This document shows, in pieces, positions 37,101 to 49,188 of a stretch of 64,000 nucleotides of DNA (its first letter is position 1; each line of letters starts with the position of its first letter). Location: NCBI GenBank assembly GCA_030737835.1, contig JAUJYN010000012.1:12200729-12264728 (forward strand), in the 5' to 3' direction. The position numbers were made by a program, and so were the translations under genes. Below the pieces are notes generated by a model that saw only the letters and a program-made list of their open reading frames with translations, was not told the origin of the DNA and searched no databases. Source of the stretch: Acorus gramineus. Taxonomy: Eukaryota > Streptophyta > Magnoliopsida > Acorales > Acoraceae.

Positions 37101-37900
37101 AAAGGCACTCATACATATTCTATTCATTTTACAGCTCTATTTGCAGTCACCGAATCATTAAGGTGGTATATAACATTGTATATTCTCCACTATTTTAGTA
37201 TCTACTCCATCACAAAAAAAAAAAGAAGTATACATTCAATTTATATGAGTATGTATTTCATTTTTTTATCAAATAATTTATAATTTATGCAATGACTAAG
37301 AATATACTTCAAATACAAACAAATCAAATTATGTATGGGCTACAAGTGGGGCTACAAACGTAGTTGAATGAAACATTGGCTAAGAATATATTTTATTATG
37401 TGTGATAAGAAAATAATATTAATAAAATCATATGATATGTCAAAAATATTTAATAAGAACAAATAAAATAAAATAGTTATTAAAAATTTTCTATTATACA
37501 AATTCATATTCAGAATATTAAAAAAATCAAATTACATAAAAATTATTTATATTATAACTACTCAATCTTATATAACAGAAACCAAGAAAATTAAAAGGAT
37601 TTCTATCTGTTCCCTGTTGAAGTTATTGCACTACAAGGAAAAAGTTTTTTTTATTGAATTGAGACTCTGCTTTAAATATCTTCAAATTAACTTTTAAAGT
37701 TAATTTTGGATTTCTCTAATATCTCAATCATTCCATTATACTCTCATAAATTATCTATTACAAGCTACTGAAATTGAGGAAACACAGTTAATTGTTTTAT
37801 GAACCAACTTGTTACGTAAACACCATTTAGGTAACAATTAAATTAACATGACAAGTTCGTTAGAACATGCAAAATTGCATTTAAAAAATAAACGTTTTTT
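34120..37900. repeat. Diverged repeat of about 105 bp or more present three times
   Basis: Copies start at 34120, 36081 and 37800, all on the + strand. Each opens with GAA(A/C)CAA(G/C)TTGT(C/T)AC, continues with an ATTTAG/ATTCATG block, AACAATTAAATT-like sequence and GACAAGTT/GACAAATTAG, then 'acatacaaaa' or 'acatgcaaaa'. Similarity extends upstream to a TCTAATATCTC-like block and downstream to AATATAATTCACTT. Spacing is about 1.7-2.0 kb, or about 1.4 kb for the first pair without the inserted MITE. Confidence 0.55.
34464..35036. mobile_element. Long-TIR MITE with 9-bp target duplication, copy B
   Basis: 573 bp. Ends are GGGAAAAATCCATATAACC (left) and GGGAAAAATCCATACAACC (reverse complement of right). 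Each end carries two or three tandem copies of the 'atccatataaccccc' motif. Flanks AAACAAAAA (34455-34463) and AAACACAGA (35037-35045) agree at 7 of 9 positions. The middle has an inverted pair around ACGATTTTACCC and GGGTAAAATCGT. Same family as 19670-20206. Confidence 0.75.
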
Positions 37901-38904
37901 CTTTAATAAAAAAATATAATTCACTTAACAATAATTAATTATGTGTAAACTGATTAGATATAAACTAATTGGATGACATACCAGTAATCAGATTCTATCA
38001 ACACATCAGAACATCCAAATAAATTATTGATACAAGTAAAAATATATTGAAATTTTTTGCTTAATCCATAAAAGCAACACTAAAGTCTAATCTCTCTTCT
38101 AAATTTTTTTTTTTAGTGTTGTAACACGGTTATTTTTTCAACCTCATTTACAATCCCATGTTGAAATATATTTGTCATCTTTGATAAAACCCCACTAAAT
38201 GAGTGGGACTGCATATGGGACAGAAGATGGGACTACATGTAACATATTTTAAAAGCCCTATCTTACACAATCTTTTTTACAATCCTCAATGCATGCTCAT
38301 ATACCTCATCAATCCCCTCTATTCTATGTAATGAGTGCCTCATTAAAAAAAATTCACATTTGAAAAACAATACCATTCAACTCATTAGAATAAATACTTC
38401 AGTTCACTTTTTATAAAATTTCATAGAAAAAATGAAAACACATGCAATTGTAAAATGAGCCGAGTATAACTTTTTATTTTTAAAAAACAAATATGAATAT
38501 GAGCATAAATATTTGAATATGAATTATGAAAACAACCCATTCACCCAATATACATGTCTGTCTGTCATGGCATATCTGGACTGCCATGCGGCTCACCACC
38601 AGTTGTTGCTATGAAAATTTTCCAAACCTCACACTGCTTTCATTTTATAATGTCCTCATTATATTGTTCGAAAACATTTCATAATCATAAATAAAGTATA
38701 TAAAATCGATAATCTAATTGACTAAAACTTCACAGTTGAGCATAACACAATCATGCCTGAGTTTGTGTTCAATCTTAGGAGTGAATAACTCAACAAAACA
38801 CGATAGGAATTGATTCCATCAGACAATGCATTTTTTATGCATACCTGAATGGATGAGGAATGCTAGTATACATCACCTCCAACAGAGGATTCTCTGTTCC
38901 CCTT

Positions 38905-41900
38905 TCAACCACTCTTTTGGATCACGCCATTCTCGATCAGGTACTCCACGAATTCGTCAATTAGATAGGGCCAAGCACCCTCCGCATCATAGTTCGACAA
39001 CAAAGGATCAACGGTCTGCATTGGACAGAAGAGATGGGGGACTTCAAAAAAAAAAAAGGCAAACGGGGATAATCATGACAGAACACATTGTCGCAAGATG
39101 ACATTTCATTACATGCCAAACTTTACAATGAAACGTGGGATGGTGCACAACTTCGTCTGAATTAAGTGTATGCATGCATAAATGCGAGAATGCAACACAA
39201 AGCGCAATGAGTATAGGCTTACCTTGGCGAATTCTAGCAGTTGAGACCAGGTGTCCCTTGAGATTGCTTTGTTGTGTCTATCCTGAATTTAGATAAAGGG
39301 TGGTAATAATTATATAAACATAGCATAAAAAGAAATGAACCCATATCATGGTATTAAACAATACCACACATAAAAATATTGAGATATTGAAAAAGGGAAG
39401 AAATATCTTTCACGTGCAAAACATGATTAAGAATATCAACAATGATTTTATGACAGCGCGTGCCTCTAGTTGGGTTCACCATAAAAAAACAGTTATATAG
39501 TCCACATTTTTTTTTATGGAACGGTAGGTGATCACCTTTGTATTAATAAAAGGCCAAACCCCATGGAGAAATTACAAACAAAGGATAAGCTAGAAAACCA
39601 TGTAGGAAAAAAAAAAAAAGGAAAAAAAAAAGAGCAGACAAGTAAAGAAACTGGTGCCCCAATAGTAGAAGAGACGTTTACGCATATAACGCCAATAATC
39701 GCTTCCCCCTCCCCTTCCGGAAGAGAGTTCAAGAGATCACCACACCTCCCAACAACACCCTCACCGCCCCCGCTCCCCTGCAAAATCTTCCCCACTCCTG
39801 AATGAAACTAACCACCATCTCCCAAATGTTTTCTACATATGGAGTTGGACCTCTAAAAACGGTCGTGTTCCGGGACAATCACACCGTCCACAACACTGCC
39901 AGGATATAAGATTGTAAAATCTTGGCTCTCAAAGACCGTTCCCTGGCTGTCCGCAACCTCCTGCCCGCCTCCCACATCCCCTCCACATCATCGAAACCAT
40001 CCCCCACACCCGTAGCACAGCCAGCCCCACACTTTCCAGACCATGGGACACCCAACAAAAAGGTGATCAACCATCTCCTCCTCTAAGCCGCACAAAGCAC
40101 ACACTGGGTCCACCGCCGGACACCAACGAGCAATACTAGACTTAGTGAGAACCTTCTGCCGGTAAACCGACCACATAAAAGCTCTAACCTTCAAAGGAAC
40201 CTTGCATCCCCAGATTTCCTTGTGCTTGGATTACCGGTTTCTTCCTTCTTAACCACGCATAGCAACTTTTGACTGTGAAACCCGCTGATCTCCCCGGAAT
40301 CCACACCGGACTATCCCCCATTCCCGGATTCATCTCCACCATTTGTAGCAGCTCAAGGAGAGAGAGATAGCTGTCCACCTCACAATCATTAAGGTTTCTT
40401 TGCACCTGGACCTCCCAATATCCCCCCCTCGCCCCTGATCTTCCAGAATTGGCACACCATACCACTGGATTCCCTTGAAATCTGAAAGATACACAGGAAT
40501 CTCTTCCTCAGCGGCACCTCACCAAGCCACACATCATCCCAAAATGTCACCGACGAATCCGATCCAATCTCCCAACATACTGCCCATGAGAAACCCTCCT
40601 GTATGATGTCCCTCCACATCCTTGATGATCTGCCAATACCCCGTAGGAACTGGTCCATTCAAGGCCCCGAAACACCTTGAATTGGCATTCTATGGTCCTT
40701 GATAGATGGTCTGAGCTAATGCTTATGGAGTAGGAGGATCTATATGCATGTCCATGCAGGGTTTATCATAGTTTAGCCAGAAGAAATTTATTTCCATGTA
40801 ATTCCAACATTGACTGTATACATTCCAATTGCCATGCTGTCCAATGCCCATCAATTGGCGCAACTCCAACTGGCAGATAACCTCCTGAATTGGCTAATTT
40901 CATATCAAACATCAGACTTTAAATGGATAATCTGATCTAACATTGGCTGATGACTGCAGTTTACCACAAGAAAGTTGTAGGGAATATTTTAGGACAGTGA
41001 TTTACATGCTACATGAGGGAACAAACCATCTCAGTATAACATACATTCTAATTAATTATTTACAACCCTCGTGCACTTGAATCACAATCAAAGCTGGTAC
41101 TTCAAAAGAAAAAAGTCATGAAATTTGCATTGATACAGTTTATATTACCTGCAAGAATTGGCACCAATGGTCAACTAAAGGCCAATGTCTCTCAGCAAAT
41201 AGTAGCTGCCACATGCCAATAGCTGTATCCAAAGCCAATGATTTCTGACCCTGTTATCATGAAACTGATGTTAATAAATAAAGGTAAGCCAGGAAAATTA
41301 ACCACCATTCATGTGTTTATTTTCGATGAAGTATTCATGCACCGCTCTTGTAAACCAGGCCTGATGCTTGCTTGTGTTAAATAAAAATATGTTGTGATGT
41401 ACATAGGATACTATAAAATCACATTTGACTAATTGCATCATCAAAAGTAGCAGATCTGTTGACACTATTATAGAGCTGATTAATAACATGAAAACAAAAC
41501 ATCATCAAAACAATAACAACAAGAATAGCAAATAATTGTAGTAATATCTATATTGCAACACTCCTTCCCAATAATTTCCAGTCAGGGTTGTTGATTCATT
41601 TCTGCACTTGACTATCATCCAGGCACATGTTGTGATCCTTTAAATCCTTTCTACTCATATCCTTTAAATCCGTTCTGAGGACCTTTGACCAAGGTCTCAC
41701 TTTCTGCTTTGTCGATTCTCTCTCCGGCTCTCATTCTTTGCAAATGAAAAGCAACAATTTCTGGTTTTCCCATAATCTTATTCTTTTTTAAACTGCCCAA
41801 ATGCAACAATTTCTAGTTGAATCCTTAATGAACCAATGCAATCACATCTCAATTTATCATTTTAACCGAATCGGAAGATAAGACATCAACCACAAAAATA

Positions 41901-44900
41901 CATAAGAAGTCGCAATTCAGCAGTCATCTGATGCCACACACGGGACTAATTGCTACTTTATGTGGACAATCACAGTTCAGACAAAAAATTCAAATTGATG
42001 CAATCCAATGGCAATCCAATGGCACTAATAAAGCTATTGTTATTAGTCAATATATTATGTCACACATTTTACATCACCAGAAAGTGATTTGCTTAGAGAA
42101 ACTCAACGATAACTAGTGTGCCTCAATATGACTGCACAGTTAGCAACATGAGACTCAATGCTGCCCAATGTGATGCTCATTAACCATATACAACCCCAAT
42201 CACTCAAAAAATATAATATTATCCAATTAATTGGAGAAATTCCAGATTGTTATATATGAGAAGCAGATAGTGAAACACAATTTCACATGAAAGATATTAC
42301 CACCTATTTGATGTCTAGCATTTGGTTCAGATAACATGTGATGTTATAAAGTAGAGCAAAGACTAACAAGAATAAGTTTCAATGGTGAAATGTATCTTCT
42401 TCCAGAATATAGGGATGGCAAAAGGCAGAGAAACCTAAAAACAGTGAAGAATGAGGATGCTGCCAGACATTATGTCAATGACACAATGTTCATCAATATG
42501 CATCATGCATATAAAATAAAATTCACTACCAATGTTCTTGGTCATTCCTCCTTTCAATAAAGTTACAATATCATCAGAAATCATTAGTTATACCAGCACT
42601 TGTCATGAGTATCAGCTTTTATTCATGCATAAAATGCTTCCAGCCAGTCAGTCATGAGTAACATAAAAAGAAATTCCGTCTCATAGATTATGCATACCTT
42701 CTCTTTAGCCCAGGAAAAGGAAAAGTTGTAAATCTCGCGAAATTTATCTGGACATTTAAAGAAACAGGAAATGTCAATTTTATAATAGATAGACAAGGAT
42801 AAAATAATTGTATGAATCAACATAAATTCACTGTAGTACAGTTTACATATGTTTTCATAAGATTCTCTTCCATCTGATAACCGGGATAAAGAAAAACATC
42901 TTCATTTGGTGACCACAAAAGGAATTCCGACCAAATGGGAAATGCATGCTACATATTCCCTTTATAAATACAATCCATTATAGGAAAGAAGTGTACTTAC
43001 GCTCATCTTTAAGCTCCACACGCATTAATGGTATCTTCTCACGAAATTTTTCTATTGAATCAACCCTGCCATTCAAGTGTTTGATAGTCAGTAAACCCAC
43101 CCAAAAGTCCTTGCTGTAGCCTCCGATACAAGGTAAGTATGCAAAAGATTGGACACAATAAAGTAGCAGTGTTATTACTACAGCCATATAAAAAACAAGT
43201 CCTAGGTTCATACCCCAACGACTGTAATCCAGTCATGAATTCTTGCCGAGAAAATTCACACATGGTGGCAGCTTTCATGTGCCAGGACACAACCAACTGC
43301 ATATATTAAAAAAACCTTAAGCAAAAATGATCAATACAAACATATCTTATCAAAAGATACTAGAAATGCATGATATAAAATAAGAACATGTATATCACTT
43401 TTAAGTTTGCAAGTTAGCCAAACATCAGACATTTTTTAAAAAAGAGAGTTGACAGAACTTATATATCTGATATGTCAGAAGATAAAAAAAAAAAAAAAAA
43501 ACAAGATGGTTGTACTTCACATGGTCACTTACACATTTATTTTTATTTTTGGCAAGTGGTTACTTACATTTACAAATGCATTAAATGGATATGATGTAAT
43601 CATTGTGCTAATGCGATGGCAGACATAAAAAAGAATCCCCAGTATGCATCAATCTAATGTCAACACTAACAAATCGAAAAGTGATAATCCCCATATGTAC
43701 TCTGAATGCTCATAAAAGTTAATGCAAATTATTACTGAAAGTATCACTCAGTTTAGTTACACACATACCATAACAATATCTTGAGGATCCACCTGCAAGT
43801 ACAAGAGAAACCTTAATTAAATATCACACATCAGGGACAAGAAGTCAAAAATAATCAATGGAAGCACGAGCAAAAAAAAAAAACAAGGAATAAAATAGCT
43901 TAAAAAGCAACATGGGCTTGTGCATCAACAGACAAATTCCAAAGGGCCACAAGAAAACAATACATGGAGCATTAATGCAGCAATGGAAGATTATCTGTTG
44001 ATAATTCAACAAGGTACATATAATCCAAAAAAAAATATCTGCACAGATACAAAAGCTTGTATGGGGAGAGGGTGAAGAGGCAGGGTAAATATATTCAAAC
44101 TGAAACAAGTGTTAGAAATATTACCATCAAATCATTGCAAAGAAGAGTGATTCCATCAACCAAGATCATATCAACATAAGGATCTGTATAAATTAAATAA
44201 AATACATTATATTCTATAAGACTACCAGTATAATGAACTTAGTATCATCAAAATCTTCTAAATGTAATAATTATAACAATTGAAGTGGCAAGAAACGTAA
44301 ACATAGCGTCCTCAATCTTGCCAAAGCATGTAACCATTCCTCAGAACAACTTCTTCAGATAAGGATCTGCACTAAATTATAGAGCCTTGAATTACATAAA
44401 ATATGGATAGCAACAGAGGACTCTTTATCTGCATGACTGCATCTTAACAAACAGGACCGCAATCAATGCTCATTGCTCATAGGACAGTACCGCAGGATAT
44501 ATTTTAACATACATTTTAATGGAAAATTAGTATTTATCATGCGTAAAAAATATCTTTCAAAGTTCGTGAACCAATCATCTAAAGTAATGCACCCACTGCA
44601 AAACAAATGCAGTGAAGATATCTAGGATCAGCTAATACACTTTTAAATGCATGGTTGTCATCTATAAAAAGAGTTTTTCTGCTAAGTGTTTTTCACCAAG
44701 ACTATTTAGGCACTCAGGATACAGAATTGCACATGTAAATGTGACTCGATGCAACAAATAAATACACCTTTTACACTACACGCCTCTGGGATATTAGCAG
44801 CATGCACTTAAAATCTACCAAGAAAAAGTGATTAGAACATTACTGGTCAGTGAATATAATGTTCAAATTCTACTTTCTATAACGTTACACGTACACATCG

Positions 44901-47129
44901 CCATGACAGTAACTTAATTGCAATGTCATCAATTTGGATAATAAATATGAATGAAATAAATGTTGATTGTATCCCAAATCCAGCCAAAAATAAGTAAATA
45001 GACAGTGTCACCTAGCATAAATTATCTACTCATTCATATGGAAAAATTAGGCATCCCGAACCTTGAAAAACAACTACATAGAAATCCATTTATAAGAAAC
45101 ATGAAACAAGCAAGATCCTTGATCATTAAAAAAAAGGACAACTTACCTTTGTATCTATTGTAGAGCTCCTCAAGGTGTCTAGAATCAGTTACTGATCTAC
45201 TATGTGGTTGGCTGTAAAATATATCAAATGCAGCTTCTAGGTGCCAATCACTGGCCTTTAATGCCTGGAGAGCAACCTTATCACTGAACACACAACAAGA
45301 AAGGATTTCAGTCTGCACGAACTGAAAAAAAAAAGATTGGAAAGATAACTGGTAATTAAGAAATCATGTGCCAACAGATGAATAAAAGCTCCAATTTAGT
45401 AAAAAAATCCATACCCTAAATCGACAATCTTAAGATAGAGCCCATTAATTCTCATAAATTTTATAAAAATCAAGTCACATATACGAGCATGGGAAGCTAC
45501 GGATGCACTGGAATTAGAAAGGAATATGCATGCAGAATTAAGATATATACAATATTATATCTACAGACCATCAATTTATGACGGTTTACAATTCCAGGCT
45601 AAAAATTTCAGTTCTCCATGATGTTTTGGTAAAAGCCCAGCTGAACATAGGAGAAAGAGAGTAGTAGTCAGGTACAATTCTTAACGAAATTTTCATATTC
45701 AGATAACCCACTTTAGCCTGAGAAGCTATGAAGCTCATCCACTTGGTGCGTCATAGAGATACACCAGATTGGAGTCTCTCACAGGCAATGTTCAGATAAA
45801 AGGACATCCACTTGAAACAAATTTGCCTTCATTGCAATTTAAAACTTGAGATTCTCATAGTGACTTGGATAGGAGGAGGGAAATTCGAGGAGTTCAAACA
45901 TAGATGCTCAAAGAAGGATTCTTTAAAAGTAAACTTCAAACCAAGAATGATCCACATAGATGCTCAAAGAAGGATTCTTTAAAAGTAAACTTCAAACAAA
46001 GAATGATCCACATAGGTGCAAACACATTGGAGGGCATTCATGTTTTTTCCATGTAGAGTTGTTAGATCCTTTGATCTATCATTGAAATCCATGATTCTAT
46101 TTGATTAAAAAACAAGTTTGGGTGGGACTTGATTCAAAATGGTTAAAAAAATTAGCTTGATTGATTAACAATTACCGATTTAATTGTATATTTTTCGAGC
46201 TAATAAAAATTCATATCTCTGATACCAAATTTTTTAAAAAAGAAACCACCATAGATTTGCCACGGATAGGTATAGAGGGCATGGAAACAAGATATCAAAC
46301 GATTCAAACCCACATTAACTAATAACTATAATCACAAACAAACATATGATACATAGTATGCAGCAAAATCAGATTTACCTCGATCCAGTTATGGCCATGA
46401 ACTGCTGAACTTTGTCACGGTGTCCTCTTCCCAACTTATGCTGCCAACCAGACCATGGTTTTAGCTATTAACAAAAATTAATATATACATAAATCATCCA
46501 TAAAAACAAAAGGGACAAACCATTTCACAAATTATGAACACCCAATAGCTATCTACAAAAAAAATAGTTTGAAACGCACTTTCATTAAAATGATTCCTTG
46601 TTCCTTTGTCAAAAATGATAGTTAAACTTAACCCACAAAGTACTAAAATCAATAAATCCACACCCAATTTTCCATAGTCAACCCCCAAACATCATCAAAC
46701 ACCATAAAATCAGCTCATATTCTTCTCATCGGACAGGAGATCACTACATGATGTGATACTTCAACAATTCGAAAGAAAAAAAAATTCTGAATCAAATGCT
46801 GCACAAAAGTACACCCAGTGAAAAAAGGTTTCTAATTGCACTTAAACCCTAAAGTTTCCATTTTTGATAAATGGTGGGAACCCCCCACCTGTAGTTCCAT
46901 TTAAACCCTAATTTAACCCTAATTTCAACTAAAATCCAGCAAAAAGTCGCTCGCTTTCAGATTCCATTGCACCAAAGATAAAAAAAAACACACCCATCAA
47001 AAACACATCGATTTCGAGATCAACCAACGATTAATCAAACAAAAAACACACAAAAAAACAACGCTTGCAAACCAAACAACGATATACACATATAATCGGG
47101 GATTCAGGGTTCGTTCAGATGCTCACCAT
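38905..47129 (-). CDS. DCN1: DCN1-like cullin neddylation factor
   Basis: Scaffold-type E3 that binds cullins and the RUB1/NEDD8 E2 (UBC12/RCE1) and promotes cullin neddylation, which activates cullin-RING ubiquitin ligases. Coding exons: 47129-47127, 46440-46379, 45283-45147, 44183-44125, 43792-43769, 43296-43214, 43065-43001, 42747-42698, 41250-41149, 39282-39223, 39015-38905, giving 251 aa. The first coding exon is only the ATG, directly followed by GTGAGC; the next begins [15 protein letters not shown], exactly as in plant relatives. Residues about 8-45 form the UBA-like domain ([19 protein letters not shown]). The PONY/cullin-binding domain fills about 58-248, with [26 protein letters not shown] and the conserved end [14 protein letters not shown]. 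One exon is 24 nt. Intron 9 holds a LINE fragment. Closest Arabidopsis match from memory is At3g12760. Confidence 0.95.
39507..40680 (-). mobile_element. 5'-truncated LINE in DCN1 intron 9
   Basis: A T-run at 39507-39515 is the poly(A) tail of a minus-strand element. Upstream of it on that strand lie blocks typical of the C-terminal part of a plant L1-like ORF2. At 40658-40389 there is a segment with [16 protein letters not shown]. At 40465-40184 there is a segment with [18 protein letters not shown]. At 40194-39988 there is the reverse-transcriptase zinc-binding domain ([14 protein letters not shown], then [15 protein letters not shown] followed by GC). The blocks lie in different frames, so the copy is broken. 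The polymerase core is missing. The 5' limit is approximate and no clean target duplication was found. Confidence 0.8.
45898..46009. repeat. 56-bp tandem duplication in DCN1 intron 2
   Basis: The unit beginning ACATAGATGCTCAAAGAAGG occurs at 45898-45953 and 45954-46009 with about one difference, and a third partial start (ACATAGGTGC) follows. Such near-identity implies a recent duplication. Confidence 0.9.
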
Positions 47130-47558
47130 GATTGCGTTTTTTATGAAACTCTGAATTCTCGGATTGAGAATCTCTCTTTTTACAGAAATTGATTGAAAGT
47201 CTCTCTCTCGCTCGCTCTGTGTGTCCCCTCTTTAAGCTCTGTTTCGGCTTTCGGTGAAAAAGACTGTAAAGCCCTTCGGAGCTGGATGTCATGACGTCAG
47301 AATCTATTGAATTAATGTGACTATCGGAGGGCAAAGATTTATTTTGTCGAGCTCCTGATCCCAGCCGTCGGAATCGGTGGGCGCTGATGTTGTGTGGGGT
47401 CTCTGGATTGGACGGTTTTGATTTGATGGTTTTGCATTATTGGCCTCTTTTTTTTTTTTTCAGCTGAGACATTATTATTATTACAATATAAATGCACAGA
47501 TAAATAAATAAATAAATAAATACTAGTTTTATACATGAATTAAATGCAACGACATTGA

Positions 47559-47790
47559 GGGAGCATTTGATTGTATGATTACAAAACTGATTTTTATAAG
47601 AATTTGAGTTTTAAAAATGATTATGCATAAAACTCATTCCCTCAAACTTTTAAAAATCGTAGTTTTTAAACATTATTTGTCTCAAATCTATCTGCATGAA
47701 ATTACTAGAGTAAAACTGTGTGGTTGTACGATTACAGAATTAACTTTCTACAAACGTAAAAATTATCCAATCATGCAATTAAACGCTACC
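47559..47790. mobile_element. MITE of the same family as the fragment at 7202
   Basis: Left end GGGAGCATTTGATTGTATGATTA; reverse complement of the right end GGTAGCGTTTAATTGCATGATT. 232 bp, no coding frame. The left 80 bases align with 7202-7280. The target duplication is unclear (TGA or GA). Confidence 0.6.
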
Positions 47791-49021
47791 GATGATATAA
47801 ATGCACAATATGTAATTATTTTATAAAATTAATATATGAATAATGAAATGCTTATGCAACATTGAAGATAGAACTATCCAAAAAAAAAAAAAACTTTTAT
47901 TTGACATATAGATAATAAATTTGGACATCATATAATACATATTTTTTTATACTATAATATAATAAAAATAATGTAACAAATCTTTATCGATTTCAATTAA
48001 AATAGATTTAATGAATATCTTTAATTATTAAAATTTAAATATATTGGTATAATTTACTTAAATTTGATTTGTTTTGAATAAACATATTATATGAGTAATT
48101 ACAAAATCTAAAAATGTAGTGAATTGGGAAATTGATGTAACAATGAAAAAAAAATCAATCAATTTAATGACTTAATATACGTGAATTTGTGAATCAATCA
48201 CAAAAGTTATAATCACACGTATCATAAACTGATCGAATGATATGCTATGTATGCTAGCCATCACGATGAGGTGATGGTCTACTAGTGTGAAGACTGGATG
48301 TTATAATCACAAAAGTTAAAAAAAATTACAAATTGAAGAAAAGAAGAAAAACTGTGGGGTCAAGAAAACGTCGTTGCCCCCGATTAGAAGAGGTATCTAA
48401 TTAGTGGAGAGACGAGCCCGAAACACTGCCCCTTACTCCTCAACCACAAGGCGCCCGTGGATGAGTTTCACCCGCTCTCCTCGGCGATGAAGCGACTGCA
48501 TTGATATATATAACTCTAAAACATATCCCCCGTATTCTCGTGATATACACGGGCTACCTGAAAGATAGTTTCAATACAGGTTATTCATATAATTTTATTA
48601 AGGCACCGACATGGATTCTACGCTAACGAACACCACGGAATGCCACCCCTCATCCAAATAAAAAAAAAAACGCTTTCTTATTGGGGAATCAAAAATGACG
48701 TTTTTAAACTTTTTTTTTAATCCACGATAAGAAAAATGGAGAAATAATACTTCTGTTGCAACTCTTATTAGCCAATGCCAACGTCCCATTACACAGTTAA
48801 GAACGCAGTTACACAATTAATTTTTTTTTTTACATATTTTTATTATGAGTTATAATATATAATAATTATTATAACAATTGCGAAAGATCTCTGGTGAACT
48901 TTTCTCTCATCAACGCTCAAGAAAAAAAAAAAAAAAAAGCGGCTTTGCGAACTGACCGTTACAGCCGTCGATCCAGCGTTACCGAGCAAAGCCCCACCAA
49001 TCACGCGGTCCAACAAAAAAC

Positions 49022-49154
49022 CACGTGACACACCCCCACACCTCCAACGGCTCCATTTTCCCGCCATTTCTCCCATCCAATCCAAACCCTATAAAACAAA
49101 CCCCCCACAACAACAACAACAACAAATCCGCCGCCGTCACCATCTTTTCCCGCC
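49022..49154 (+). promoter_or_regulatory. ORC1 promoter cluster: G-box, two E2F sites, telo-box, TATA box
   Basis: CACGTG lies at 49022-49027. TTTTCCCGCC, matching the E2F consensus TTTSSCGC, lies at 49056-49065 and again at 49145-49154; a weaker CTCCCGCC adjoins the start codon. AAACCCTA (telo-box) at 49084-49091 runs into TATAAAA at 49090-49096, about 95 bases before the ATG. E2F control of plant ORC genes is established, so S-phase regulation of this gene is a strong inference. Confidence 0.7.
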
Positions 49155-49158
49155 ACTT

Positions 49159-49178
49159 CTCTCTCTCTCTCTCTCTCT
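49159..49178. repeat. (CT)n run in ORC1 leader
   Basis: About ten CT units just upstream of the ORC1 ATG, probably in the 5' UTR. Confidence 0.85.
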
Positions 49179-49188
49179 CCCGCCAACC

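Larger units (their letters stand above)
32355..38904. other. 6.5-kb gene-free, repeat-rich region between DER and DCN1
   Basis: The left end is the DER promoter. No open frame of family-like composition exists. It holds a direct repeat pair, one long-TIR MITE and a sequence present three times (separate entries); the remaining sequence is very AT-rich and unclassified. Confidence 0.7.
47130..49188. other. Divergent intergenic region between DCN1 and ORC1
   Basis: Both genes start here and point away from each other. The left 300 bases hold the DCN1 5' UTR and promoter, with a CTCTCTCTCGCTCGCTCTG tract near 47200-47218. The middle holds an (AAAT)n run (47501-47520), a MITE (separate entry) and AT-rich sequence. 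The right 200 bases hold the ORC1 promoter elements. I see no gene. Confidence 0.7.

Noticed and set aside
32355-38904. Hidden gene in the 6.5-kb gap
   Set aside because: Only short AT-rich frames are present, none with family-like composition or splice-linked partners.
39532-40658. Possible host gene in the DCN1 intron
   Set aside because: The pieces are typical of the C-terminal part of LINE ORF2, in several frames, next to a poly(A) tail.
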